Program-made: the position numbers and the translations under genes
Shown: one piece after another, positions 8,802 through 17,262 of the stretch
Layout: every line of letters begins with the position of its first letter
Position numbering within the stretch: position 1 is the first letter of the stretch
Notes under the pieces: generated by a model
The model's database searches: none
The model's input: the letters and a program-made list of their open reading frames with translations, nothing else
What the model was told of the DNA's origin: nothing
Origin: Wenzhouxiangellaceae bacterium
GTDB lineage: Bacteria; Pseudomonadota; Gammaproteobacteria; Xanthomonadales; Wenzhouxiangellaceae
Direction: 5' to 3'
Assembly: GCA_028289455.1 (NCBI GenBank)
Contig: JANQPN010000081.1
Span: forward strand, 1 to 51,952
Length of the DNA: 51,952 nt

Positions 8802-11800
8802 ATGTTCATACCATCACCTACAAGGATGTGGCTGTATGCAGTTTTGACAGTTGCCTGTGCAACCGTTCAAGCTCAGGAGCCTGTCACTTATCAGGGCGCT
8901 GACACCATCGGGAGTGCAGTCAGTCCTGTGATTATCAATATTGATCCGGCCAGCCTGACCGCTCCCAGACCATGGCAACCAGGCGACCCGGTCAAAGATA
9001 TTCCGCTGCAATTTGATAAGAACTTTAATCCACCACCGCGAGAGCCCAGACCTGTAGGCCTGGACCCTCTAGCTGAGCGGCAATTTGAGGCAAGCGAACA
9101 GCGTGGTGGGACTGACCCGGATTTCGGCAATCTCATTATCAATGTGCCTGGCTCACCTTTCACCGGCTCCAGCCCCTCTGACACAGTGGGTGATGTCGGC
9201 AATAATTTCTATGTTCAGGCTGTCAACGGAGGAGGTGCAGCAGGTTCAAATGTCCTGATTTTTGATAAGACTGATGGCTCGATGACCATGAGTTTTGCTT
9301 TGGAGTCTCTGGCAGCCGGCTCCGGTACCGGTTGTGTAAGCGGTGCTGGCGACCCCATTATCAACTTTGATGAAACAGCAGACAACGGCCCTGGCGAAAT
9401 GCCCGGCAAATGGATATTGACTGAATTTACCCCAATGGGAGTCGATACGGTTTGCGTATATATTTCCGAGACCAGCGACCCGACAGCCGGCAACTGGTTT
9501 TTATATGAGTTCAGTTCCACTACCGGTGGTTTTCCGGATTATCCAAAATACGGTGTATGGTCAGATGCCATTTATCTTGGTGTCAATGAGCTTGGAGCTA
9601 CCCCGCAGCAATATGCGCTGGACCGTGAAAACATGATCCAGGGGCTACCCGCCAGACCACTGCAGGCATTCGGCAGTGCGCCGCAACTACCCGGATTCGG
9701 TTTTCAACATATCATGCCAATTGATTGGGATGGTGATGTCCCACCTCCACCCGGCTCTCCTGGTCTGTTTATGCGACACCGGGATACAGAAATCCATGGG
9801 CCGGCCGGCATGCCGGATGCTGATATCATCGAACTGTGGGAATTTTCAGTTGATTTCGACAACGCTGCCAACAGCAGTCTAACCGGCCCCATTAACATTT
9901 CCATTAGTGAATTTGATTCTGAATTCTGTAACCTGGTATTCAGCGGGTGTCTGGTACAACCCAACTCCGGCACCACCTTGTTTGCACTGCTACAACCGAT
10001 AATGTGGCGCGGCCAGTATCGTAATTTCGGCAGTCATCAATCAATTGTCGCCAACATGGTCACTGATGTGACCGGCACCGATGTCGGTGGAGTTCGCTGG
10101 TTTGAACTGCGCAACACCGGTGGAGGCTACACTACCTTTCAGGATGGCACCATTACAGAACCTGGAACGGTCAACGGCACTGATGGCATCAGTCGTTGGA
10201 TGGCCAGCGCAGCACAGGACGAAGCCGGCAATATAGCAGTCGGGTACAACGTGGTTGGTGTGGGTGATACCGGCACCGGCGATGATGTCTTCCCGGGCAT
10301 GCGTTACAACGGGCGCCTGGCCAGTGATCCTCTGGGTACCACTCCACAGGGTGAAGTCAGTATTATGGAAGGATCCGCACCCAACAACAGTATCCGTTAT
10401 GGTGACTATTCTGCACTTACCGTAGACCCGATAGACGGCTGTCAATTCTGGTATACGGCACAGCATAATCCGGCAGCCAACTATTCAACACAGATTGCAT
10501 CATTCCGTTTCAGTGCCTGTGGCGAACCTGGTTTTACGCTTAGCGCAGACAATTCAATCCAACAAGTATGTGCACCTGATGATCTAGCTGATATCAACAT
10601 TAATGTCGGCAGTGTTTCAGACTTCCTCAACCCGGTTACGCTAAGCCTGGATTCACCTCCAGCTGGTTTTACTGCCGGCTTTACAGTAAACCCTGTAGTA
10701 CCTGGCAACAGCACGGTAGCCCAGATCAGCGTCAGTGGAGCCGCTGCCCCGGGAGACAATATTCTGACTATTCTAGGCACTGCAACGGGCGCTGATGATC
10801 GCACAGCCACCATACTGGCCGAAGTGTTCAACGCTACACCTGGAGCACCAGGGCTGCAGCTACCAGCAGACGGCGCTACCGATGTCAGCCTGGTACCTAT
10901 TCTTGAGTGGACCGAAGGTTCTCAGCCAGGCAGTTATTTTGTTGAAATCGCTACTGACAGCAATTTCAATAATGTGGTTTACAATGCCATGGAAAACGGT
11001 ACCGTACATCAGGTAGGTGCCGCGCTGAATTCCCTCACCGGTTATTTTTGGCGAGTTACGCCGAACAATCCATGCGGTGATGGTGCAGCTTCCACAACAT
11101 TCAGCTTTACTACCCGTGAACTGCCGCCCATATTGCTGGTGGATGACGATGACAATACCCCTGACGTGCAAAGCATTTATGTCGATGCACTCAATAACCT
11201 GGGCATAGCTTTCGACCTGTTTGACACCAACAATACCGATAATGAGCCCGGCACTGAAATTCTCGCCTATGATGCTGTTATCTGGTTTAGCGGTGATGAG
11301 TTCGGCGGCGTTGCCGGCCCTGGTGCAACGGCGGAAGGCATACTGGGCAACTTCCTGGAAAGCCCCAATAAGTGTTTACTGCTTAGCAGTCAGGATTACT
11401 TCTTTGACCGTGGTCTGACTCCATTCATGAGCACCTACCTGGGCATCACCGGTGCTACCAATGACTCTGGCGATTACACTTCTGTTTCAGGCGCAGGTTC
11501 CAGCTTTGCAGGCCTCGGCCCTTATACATTGGACTACGGTACACCAGGTCTGCAGGATTTCAGTGATATCCTGGCTATAGGCGGTTCTGGTGAGCTCTCA
11601 TTCGATGGCAATAACGGCAACGATGCCGGCTCGGCAGATACCGGTTTTAATTCCGTATTCCTTGGCTTCCCGTTGGCAGCAGTCAGTGGCGCTGCCAACC
11701 GCGAGGAAATTTTGCAGGCTTTTATCGATAACAACTGTGGTAGCTTTTCAGTGATAGAAGAGTTCTTCATAGATGGCTTCGAAGGTCCTGCACCAGCGCG

Positions 11801-11804
11801 TTAA
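8802..11804 (+). CDS. Large secreted protein, DGFE-tail paralog 1
   Basis: Secreted protein of 1000 residues. A signal peptide ends near VQAQEP. A ~560-residue region, probably beta-propeller-like, contains SPSDTVGDVGNNFYVQAVN, a motif common in large secreted bacterial proteins. It is followed by an Ig-like segment (CAPDDLADININVGSV), a fibronectin-III-like unit (WTEGSQPGSYFVEI...GYFWRV) and a final domain starting ILLVDDDDNTPD, similar to C-terminal modules of secreted peptidases. No catalytic motif was recognised. The protein ends IEEFFIDGFEGPAPAR; the FxDGFE end is shared with the paralog at 12027. GGGAGAG precedes the ATG at good spacing. A strong terminator follows. Its role is unknown; cell-surface or extracellular binding is plausible. 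Confidence 0.82.
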   Translation: MFIPSPTRMWLYAVLTVACATVQAQEPVTYQGADTIGSAVSPVIINIDPASLTAPRPWQPGDPVKDIPLQFDKNFNPPPREPRPVGLDPLAERQFEASEQRGGTDPDFGNLIINVPGSPFTGSSPSDTVGDVGNNFYVQAVNGGGAAGSNVLIFDKTDGSMTMSFALESLAAGSGTGCVSGAGDPIINFDETADNGPGEMPGKWILTEFTPMGVDTVCVYISETSDPTAGNWFLYEFSSTTGGFPDYPKYGVWSDAIYLGVNELGATPQQYALDRENMIQGLPARPLQAFGSAPQLPGFGFQHIMPIDWDGDVPPPPGSPGLFMRHRDTEIHGPAGMPDADIIELWEFSVDFDNAANSSLTGPINISISEFDSEFCNLVFSGCLVQPNSGTTLFALLQPIMWRGQYRNFGSHQSIVANMVTDVTGTDVGGVRWFELRNTGGGYTTFQDGTITEPGTVNGTDGISRWMASAAQDEAGNIAVGYNVVGVGDTGTGDDVFPGMRYNGRLASDPLGTTPQGEVSIMEGSAPNNSIRYGDYSALTVDPIDGCQFWYTAQHNPAANYSTQIASFRFSACGEPGFTLSADNSIQQVCAPDDLADININVGSVSDFLNPVTLSLDSPPAGFTAGFTVNPVVPGNSTVAQISVSGAAAPGDNILTILGTATGADDRTATILAEVFNATPGAPGLQLPADGATDVSLVPILEWTEGSQPGSYFVEIATDSNFNNVVYNAMENGTVHQVGAALNSLTGYFWRVTPNNPCGDGAASTTFSFTTRELPPILLVDDDDNTPDVQSIYVDALNNLGIAFDLFDTNNTDNEPGTEILAYDAVIWFSGDEFGGVAGPGATAEGILGNFLESPNKCLLLSSQDYFFDRGLTPFMSTYLGITGATNDSGDYTSVSGAGSSFAGLGPYTLDYGTPGLQDFSDILAIGGSGELSFDGNNGNDAGSADTGFNSVFLGFPLAAVSGAANREEILQAFIDNNCGSFSVIEEFFIDGFEGPAPAR

Positions 11805-11822
11805 CAAATTCCAACTTTACCA

Positions 11823-11851
11823 ACAAAGCCGCCGCTGGCGGCTTTGTTTTT
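11823..11851 (+). terminator. Rho-independent terminator
   Basis: A perfect 11-bp stem (ACAAAGCCGCC and GGCGGCTTTGT) with a 3-base loop is followed by a run of T, starting 18 bases after the stop of the secreted-protein gene. It should end the 7925-8802 transcript. Confidence 0.9.
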
Positions 11852-12026
11852 CCTCACCACCCTAGAACAGACTATTCTCAAGCGTTTATCACAAGCTGAC
11901 TTTCCTGCATGATCTCGCTGACTGACAATCATATTTTGGCCGGTCCATGTAACAATCAGACGGTTTACAGCCTGTCAAATTGCTGTATACACAAAGCAAT
12001 ACAGGTTATATTCAAGTGGGGAATAA

Positions 12027-15017
12027 TTGAAACGAAAGACTAACATCGTTACCGGAAAAGCCATCATAAAGTTCTATGGGAGGGAACGCCTGCGGATACT
12101 GTCCGCATGTTTTGCAATGGGTATCGGTTCATCAGCTGCCGCTGATCAACCGACAGTTGCCTATGGCGCAGAAGTCGTCGGCCGCGCGGTTACTCCAGTA
12201 GTCATCAATGTCGACCAATCAGCTTTACCTGCACCGAAGCTATGGCGACCCGGCGATCCGGTTCGAGAGATTCCTCTGCAAATCAGCAAAAACTTCAACC
12301 CGCCTGCCCGCGAACCACGGCCTATCGGCCTGGACCCGCTACTGGCGCTTGATGTTGTTCCTACCCGTGGAGACCCTGGTATCGGCACACCATTGATCAG
12401 TTTCTCAGGCGCTGGTTTCAGTGGTATATCACCTGCTGACACCAGCGGTGATGTGGGCCATGAACATTTCATCCAGATGATCAACCATTCTGATGGCTCG
12501 CTGGTCAGAATTTACAACAAGATCAGTGGACTGGTGGAACAGTTTTTTACACTCGAATCCCTGGCGATGGGCAGCGGCACCACCTGTGTAAACGGCCGGG
12601 GAGATCCGATTGTTATTTTTGATGAAACCGCTGACAACGGCCCTGAGCAACCCAAAGGCCGCTGGCTACTTACCGAATTTACACCTATGGGAATCAACAC
12701 GCTGTGCATTTATGTTTCCCAGACCAGCGACCCCACTGAGGGTGGCTGGTTTTTATATGAAATAGAATCAATCAGCGGCGCATTTCCTGACTACCCTAAA
12801 TACGCTGTATGGCCAGACGCCTACTATCTTGGCGTGAATGAGCGAATCGATATCAATTCAGGCCCGCACCAGTATGCTCTGGACCGGGAAAATATGCTGC
12901 TCGGATTAACGGCCAGAGCCCCTCAGGCCTTCACCACACCAAAACTGCCCGGGTTCAACTTTCAGCATGTTATTCCGGTTGACTGGGATGGCGATATGCC
13001 GCCACCACCCGGCTCTCCCGGACTCTTCCTGCGTCACCGCGATACTGAAATACATGGCCCGCCGGCTATTCCTGATACTGACATCATTGAATTATTTGAA
13101 TTCAGCGTGGACTTTGATAATCCCGGCAACAGCACTTTTACCGGCCCGTTTAATATATATGTCAGCGAATTCGATTCTGAATTCTGTGATCTCATATTCT
13201 CCGGGTGTTTACGCCAACCCGGCACCAGTACCCGGCTGTTTGCCCTGCTGCAACCTATCATGTGGCGGGCACAATACCGTAACTTCGGCAGTCATCAATC
13301 CATCGTAGCCAATATGGTCACTGATGTAACCGGCAACGACCTGGCCGGCATCCGCTGGTTTGAATTACGCAGTCTGGGAAGTCATTTCGATATATTTCAG
13401 GAAGGCACCATTGCCAAGCACGGCCCGGTTGATGGCAGCGATGGCATTAACCGTTGGATGGCCAGTGTTGCCCAGGACCAGTCCGGCAATGTAGTTGCCG
13501 GCTACAATGCCGTTGGCCTGGGTACCGTCAGCCCGGCTGACGATGTGTTTCCCAGTATCCGCTACAGCGCCCGTTCGATAATCGATCCACCCGGCACAAT
13601 GGCCCAGGGTGAATTCAGCATTATCGACGGCGGCTCCCCCAGCAATACCATCCGTTACGGAGATTACTCGTCCTTAAGCCTTGACCCGAATGACGAGTGC
13701 ACCTTCTGGTACACCGCTCAGCACAATCCGCATGCCAATAACAACTGGGATACTCAGATAGCGGCCTTCCGCTTTAATGACTGTGGCGAACCCGGGTTTG
13801 TGCTGGCTGCCGAACAGCTCAATCAACAAATCTGTGCACCTGGAAATGCCCTGCCGATCAATATTAATGTTGGCAGTGTTTTTGATTTTAACAACCCGGT
13901 CACGTTAAGCCTGGACAGCGCCCCATCCGGAATCACCGCCAACTTCAGCCCAAATCCGGTGATGCCCTCAGAGTCATCAACGGCAGTTGTCAGTGTCTCT
14001 GGATCGGCACCGTTGGGTGCACAGCAAATCAGCATACTCGGCACTGCAATCGCAGCCGACGACCGTACTTTGGCCGGCCAAATCGATATATTTGATGCAA
14101 TACCCGGCATCGCCCAGTTGAACTCGCCTATCAATGGTCAGTCACTGGTACCGGTTCAACCATTGCTTACCTGGACGGAAGGCTCACAGAGTGCGGAATT
14201 CATCATCGAAATCGATGATGATCCTGATTTCGGCAGTATCGATTACACCGTGACAACAACCGATTCAACACATACAGTGCTGATACCATTGGTGCATAAC
14301 CAACTGTATTTCTGGCGGATACGCTCAAGTAATGCCTGTGACGTAGTGGTCAGTGAAACATTCAGCTTCACCACTGCTCCTCCACCGGGCGAATGCCAGC
14401 CTTTTGCTGAGACACATATCCTTTTCAGTGATGACATTGAAAGTGGTGATAACGGCTGGACGCATGACGGCCTGCTGGACACCTGGCAGCGTTCGAGCCA
14501 GGAAGTCAGCAGCGGCGATTTCGCCTGGTTTGCCGAAGATTTGCCGGAAGTCTCTGATCAGCGGCTGGTTTCACCGCCGGTCTACCTTCCGGTTGGTGAG
14601 CTGCCCATGGTGCTGACTTATCAGAACAGCCAGACCATTGAAGATGACAGTGTCAATGATGCCTGCTGGGATGCCGGCATACTTGAAATGAGCATCGATG
14701 ACGGCAATAACTGGGCGCAGATTTCCCCAGCCCAGCTGGCCACTGACCCATATGACGGCACCGTTAACCTGGCGGTTGTCGATCCTAACCCATTAAGTGG
14801 TTTGTCCGGCTGGTGCGGTGACCCGCAAAGTTTTGCGCTGTCAGTCGTCGACCTGGCCGCTTATCAGGGTGAAACGGTCCGCTTCCGTTTCCGTCTGGGT
14901 ACAGACGGCACCATCGGGCGTTTTGACGACGGCTGGTTTATTGACGACGTTCAGGTTCAATCATGTGAAATCATCGAAGATATTCTCTTCGATGGCTTTG
15001 AAAATAGCGCGGATTAA
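12027..15017 (+). CDS. Large secreted protein, DGFE-tail paralog 2
   Basis: Protein of 996 residues, clearly paralogous to the 8802 product over about the first 780 residues: shared GDPV(K/R)(D/E)IPLQ, FNPP(P/A)REPRP(V/I)GLDPL, NFGSHQSIVANMVTDVTG and MASxAQD motifs. The Ig-like and fibronectin-III-like units follow in the same order. The last ~200 residues differ: instead of the VDDDDN module there is a MAM/immune-inhibitor-A-like jelly roll (ESGDNGWTHDG... DDGWFIDDVQVQSC). Both proteins end in FxDGFE (here ILFDGFENSAD). The start is a TTG at 12027 with GGGGA upstream, giving a basic N-terminus and a signal peptide ending near SSAAADQ. A terminator separates it from paralog 1, so it has its own transcript. 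Function is unknown. Confidence 0.8.
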   Translation: MKRKTNIVTGKAIIKFYGRERLRILSACFAMGIGSSAAADQPTVAYGAEVVGRAVTPVVINVDQSALPAPKLWRPGDPVREIPLQISKNFNPPAREPRPIGLDPLLALDVVPTRGDPGIGTPLISFSGAGFSGISPADTSGDVGHEHFIQMINHSDGSLVRIYNKISGLVEQFFTLESLAMGSGTTCVNGRGDPIVIFDETADNGPEQPKGRWLLTEFTPMGINTLCIYVSQTSDPTEGGWFLYEIESISGAFPDYPKYAVWPDAYYLGVNERIDINSGPHQYALDRENMLLGLTARAPQAFTTPKLPGFNFQHVIPVDWDGDMPPPPGSPGLFLRHRDTEIHGPPAIPDTDIIELFEFSVDFDNPGNSTFTGPFNIYVSEFDSEFCDLIFSGCLRQPGTSTRLFALLQPIMWRAQYRNFGSHQSIVANMVTDVTGNDLAGIRWFELRSLGSHFDIFQEGTIAKHGPVDGSDGINRWMASVAQDQSGNVVAGYNAVGLGTVSPADDVFPSIRYSARSIIDPPGTMAQGEFSIIDGGSPSNTIRYGDYSSLSLDPNDECTFWYTAQHNPHANNNWDTQIAAFRFNDCGEPGFVLAAEQLNQQICAPGNALPININVGSVFDFNNPVTLSLDSAPSGITANFSPNPVMPSESSTAVVSVSGSAPLGAQQISILGTAIAADDRTLAGQIDIFDAIPGIAQLNSPINGQSLVPVQPLLTWTEGSQSAEFIIEIDDDPDFGSIDYTVTTTDSTHTVLIPLVHNQLYFWRIRSSNACDVVVSETFSFTTAPPPGECQPFAETHILFSDDIESGDNGWTHDGLLDTWQRSSQEVSSGDFAWFAEDLPEVSDQRLVSPPVYLPVGELPMVLTYQNSQTIEDDSVNDACWDAGILEMSIDDGNNWAQISPAQLATDPYDGTVNLAVVDPNPLSGLSGWCGDPQSFALSVVDLAAYQGETVRFRFRLGTDGTIGRFDDGWFIDDVQVQSCEIIEDILFDGFENSAD

Positions 15018-15021
15018 TTCA

Positions 15022-15048
15022 GATCAGCAAGCCAACGGCCTGCTGATC
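15022..15048. terminator. Stem-loop in a convergent gap
   Basis: GATCAGCA (15022-15029) pairs with TGCTGATC (15041-15048), and GCC/GGC extends the stem inside, with an A-C mismatch. It sits between the ends of two convergent genes and could act as a terminator for either strand, although no long T-tract follows. Confidence 0.5.
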
Positions 15049-15057
15049 AGGGTGTTC

Positions 15058-16194
15058 TCAATCGTCGATTGCCTGTAGAAACTTCTCAACCACCGAAGCA
15101 ATGTCTGGTATCCAGCGCAGTACAATGACCAGATCGTTGTCATTATCCACATACACATAATTGCCCCCAAAGCCGGCTGCGTAATAGGCAGACTCGGGTG
15201 CAGCCGGAATACGCTCCTGACCGGTGTTCAACCACCACATATAACCGTAATCGGGTCGCACCTCAGTAGGCTGGACAATCTGCTCGACCCAATCTGCCGG
15301 AAACAGCTGTTGTCCCTGCCATGAGCCTTTGCGCAAAAACAGCAGGCCGAAGCGGGCATGATCTTCCGCGCTGATAAACATGCCGCCACCAAAGTGGCCG
15401 CCCCCGGATACCGACTGCATGCGGTACCCGTCCAGGTCTACCCAGGAGTTTTCATAACCGTGCCAGCGCCATGTACCCGATGCTCCGATGGGGTCCATAA
15501 TGCGCCGTTTCAAAACCTGCGGCAGCGGCTCGCGCCATACCTGCAGCAATGCATAGGCCAGCAGATTTACCCGGACATCGTTGTATTTATAGTGGCTGCC
15601 GGGCGCATGCAGCTCGCGGTTCATCTGCTGCTCCAATGTGTCGCCCACCGGCCGGTCAGCCCAGTCCGGGATATCCCATAAGCTGCCCTGCCAATCGGAA
15701 GTCTGCTGCAGTAAATGATGCCAGCTGATCGGTTGATTATGTTCACTGGAAAACTTCCCGTCAGTGACGTAGCCAGCCACCGGATCATGTACACCGGCAA
15801 TCAATCCATCGGCCAATGCAAGCCCTGCCACTGTGGACAAATAACTCTTGACCGCACTGAAAGTCATATCCACCCGTTTGGTATCACCCCAGCTGGCTAC
15901 AACGTAACCTCCACGAATGACCAGTCCGCTGTCACTTTCCCGTGGTGCGGTTGGGCCCAGCACCCGGTAATTCGGTTCCCGCCCGGTGTAGCTGTCCAAC
16001 AGAACCTGGTGAATATCATGCGGTTCGGTTACTGCCTGTGAGCGCGCATAACGTACTGCCTCAGCCAATCTGCCCGCATCAAAACCGGCAGCCTGCGGTG
16101 TTTGTGTTTGCCACTCATGGCGCGGGGGAAAATAATCAGCCAGTGCCACCGCTGCATTCAACAGCAGAATAATGCCGGGCAAAAGACGTCGCAT
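15058..16194 (-). CDS. Beta-lactamase-family serine hydrolase
   Basis: Exported protein of 378 residues in the class C beta-lactamase/esterase/DD-peptidase-like superfamily (PF00144). The signal peptide is MRRLLPGIILLLNAAVALA. The catalytic SxxK is in TFSAVKSYLSTVAGLAL; the second motif is YND in HYKYNDVRVNLLAYALLQV, where Asn is replaced by Asp; a GFGGNYVYVDNDNDLVIVLR segment takes the place of the KTG-containing strand. This pattern is typical of esterase-type or uncharacterised members rather than true beta-lactamases. GGGAG precedes the ATG at 16194. It converges on the paralog 2 gene and diverges from the ArsR-metH operon. The substrate cannot be predicted. Confidence 0.88.
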   Translation of the reverse strand: MRRLLPGIILLLNAAVALADYFPPRHEWQTQTPQAAGFDAGRLAEAVRYARSQAVTEPHDIHQVLLDSYTGREPNYRVLGPTAPRESDSGLVIRGGYVVASWGDTKRVDMTFSAVKSYLSTVAGLALADGLIAGVHDPVAGYVTDGKFSSEHNQPISWHHLLQQTSDWQGSLWDIPDWADRPVGDTLEQQMNRELHAPGSHYKYNDVRVNLLAYALLQVWREPLPQVLKRRIMDPIGASGTWRWHGYENSWVDLDGYRMQSVSGGGHFGGGMFISAEDHARFGLLFLRKGSWQGQQLFPADWVEQIVQPTEVRPDYGYMWWLNTGQERIPAAPESAYYAAGFGGNYVYVDNDNDLVIVLRWIPDIASVVEKFLQAIDD

Positions 16195-16332
16195 AGTAAA
16201 CTCCCGTGGTTCCAGCAGCGTATTATTTCATGTCTGCAGGTCACCGGGTAATCGCTTGATCTCGCCTAACAGTTGACCCAACCCCTTTGTATAGCTAGGC
16301 TTATCTCTTTATCCAGATAGAAGGATATAGTC

Positions 16333-17262
16333 ATCGACCTGTCACAGACATCCGAGCTCTGCCGATTGTTTGCCGATAACACCCGCGTACGGCTGCTGCA
16401 CCTGCTGGAACAGGAGGAATTAAGCGTCGCGGAACTGGCCGCTATTACCCGACTGCCGCAACCGCGGGTATCCACCCATCTGGCGCGCCTGCGCGAAGCG
16501 GGTCTGGTTACCGACAGGCGCGCCGGGGTATCGGTTTATTACCGGGCTGCTGAAACCCAGACTGACTCACCGCCCCATGCACTCTGGCAAACCCTGCTGC
16601 AACAGGCTAATGATCCGCTACTGCTGCAGGATAAGGAACGGGTGGACACTGTGCTGCAGGCCCGTGCATCAGATTTGAACTGGGCCGATGCGGTAGCCGG
16701 CGATATGGAACGCCATTATTCACCGGGACGAACCTGGGAGGCTACTGCACGGGCACTGGTGCGGTTGCTGGATTTGGGCAACGTTCTGGACATTGCCTCC
16801 GGTGACGGTGTAACTGCAGAGCTGCTGGCGCCGCAGGCAAAGCACATGGTGTGTGTAGACATCAGTGACAAAGTGGTACAGGCGGGAAACCGCCGCACGG
16901 AAAACCTGAAAAACATCGAGTTCCGCCAGGCCGACATGCATAAGCTGCCACTGACCGATGGCCAGTTTGACACCGTGCTGATGCTGCATGCACTGACTTA
17001 TTCCAAACAACCGGGTAAAGCACTCAGCGAAGCAGCGCGGGTATTGCGCCCGGGTGGAAAACTACTGGCTGCCACCCTGAAAAAGCACTCGCATGCCAAT
17101 ATCGTAGCGCCTTTCAGTCATGCCAATCTCGGCTTTTCATTGGCCGGTTTGCAAAAACAGGCCAAACAGGCCGGTTTCACTGATATCGAAACCCTGGAAG
17201 CCGCCAGCGAACGCCGCCCACCACACTTTACCGTGATTACCCTGCTTGCACGAAAACCATGA
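16333..17262 (+). CDS. ArsR-type regulator fused to a methyltransferase (SahR-like candidate)
   Basis: Two-domain cytoplasmic protein. Residues ~1-85 are an ArsR/SmtB winged helix (LCRLFADNTRVRLLHLLEQ, recognition region LPQPRVSTHLARLREAGLV, wing RAGVSVYYR). Residues ~110-305 are a SAM-dependent methyltransferase (VLDIASGDGVTAELL, VCVDIS, ADMHKLPL, AARVLRPGGKLLAATL). The stop overlaps the metH start as ATGA, so the two are coupled. ArsR proteins next to SAM-cycle genes include SahR, which responds to S-adenosylhomocysteine; a SAM/SAH-binding domain would suit that job, but this is inference. The start is odd: the next upstream in-frame stop is at 16318-16320 and no ATG or GTG is available. 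AAGGA at 16321-16325 points to ATC at 16333; TTG at 16366 would cut off the first helix. Confidence 0.82.
   Translation: MDLSQTSELCRLFADNTRVRLLHLLEQEELSVAELAAITRLPQPRVSTHLARLREAGLVTDRRAGVSVYYRAAETQTDSPPHALWQTLLQQANDPLLLQDKERVDTVLQARASDLNWADAVAGDMERHYSPGRTWEATARALVRLLDLGNVLDIASGDGVTAELLAPQAKHMVCVDISDKVVQAGNRRTENLKNIEFRQADMHKLPLTDGQFDTVLMLHALTYSKQPGKALSEAARVLRPGGKLLAATLKKHSHANIVAPFSHANLGFSLAGLQKQAKQAGFTDIETLEAASERRPPHFTVITLLARKP

Noticed and set aside
15058..16194. Antibiotic-resistance beta-lactamase
   Set aside because: Only the fold-level motifs (SxxK and a Tyr motif) match. The KTG-type motif is replaced and no linked AmpR-type regulator exists, so resistance should not be claimed.
16195..16332. 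Cobalamin or SAM riboswitch before the ArsR-metH unit
   Set aside because: No B12-box or SAM-riboswitch core was recognised, and the gap to the coding region is too short for a cobalamin riboswitch.
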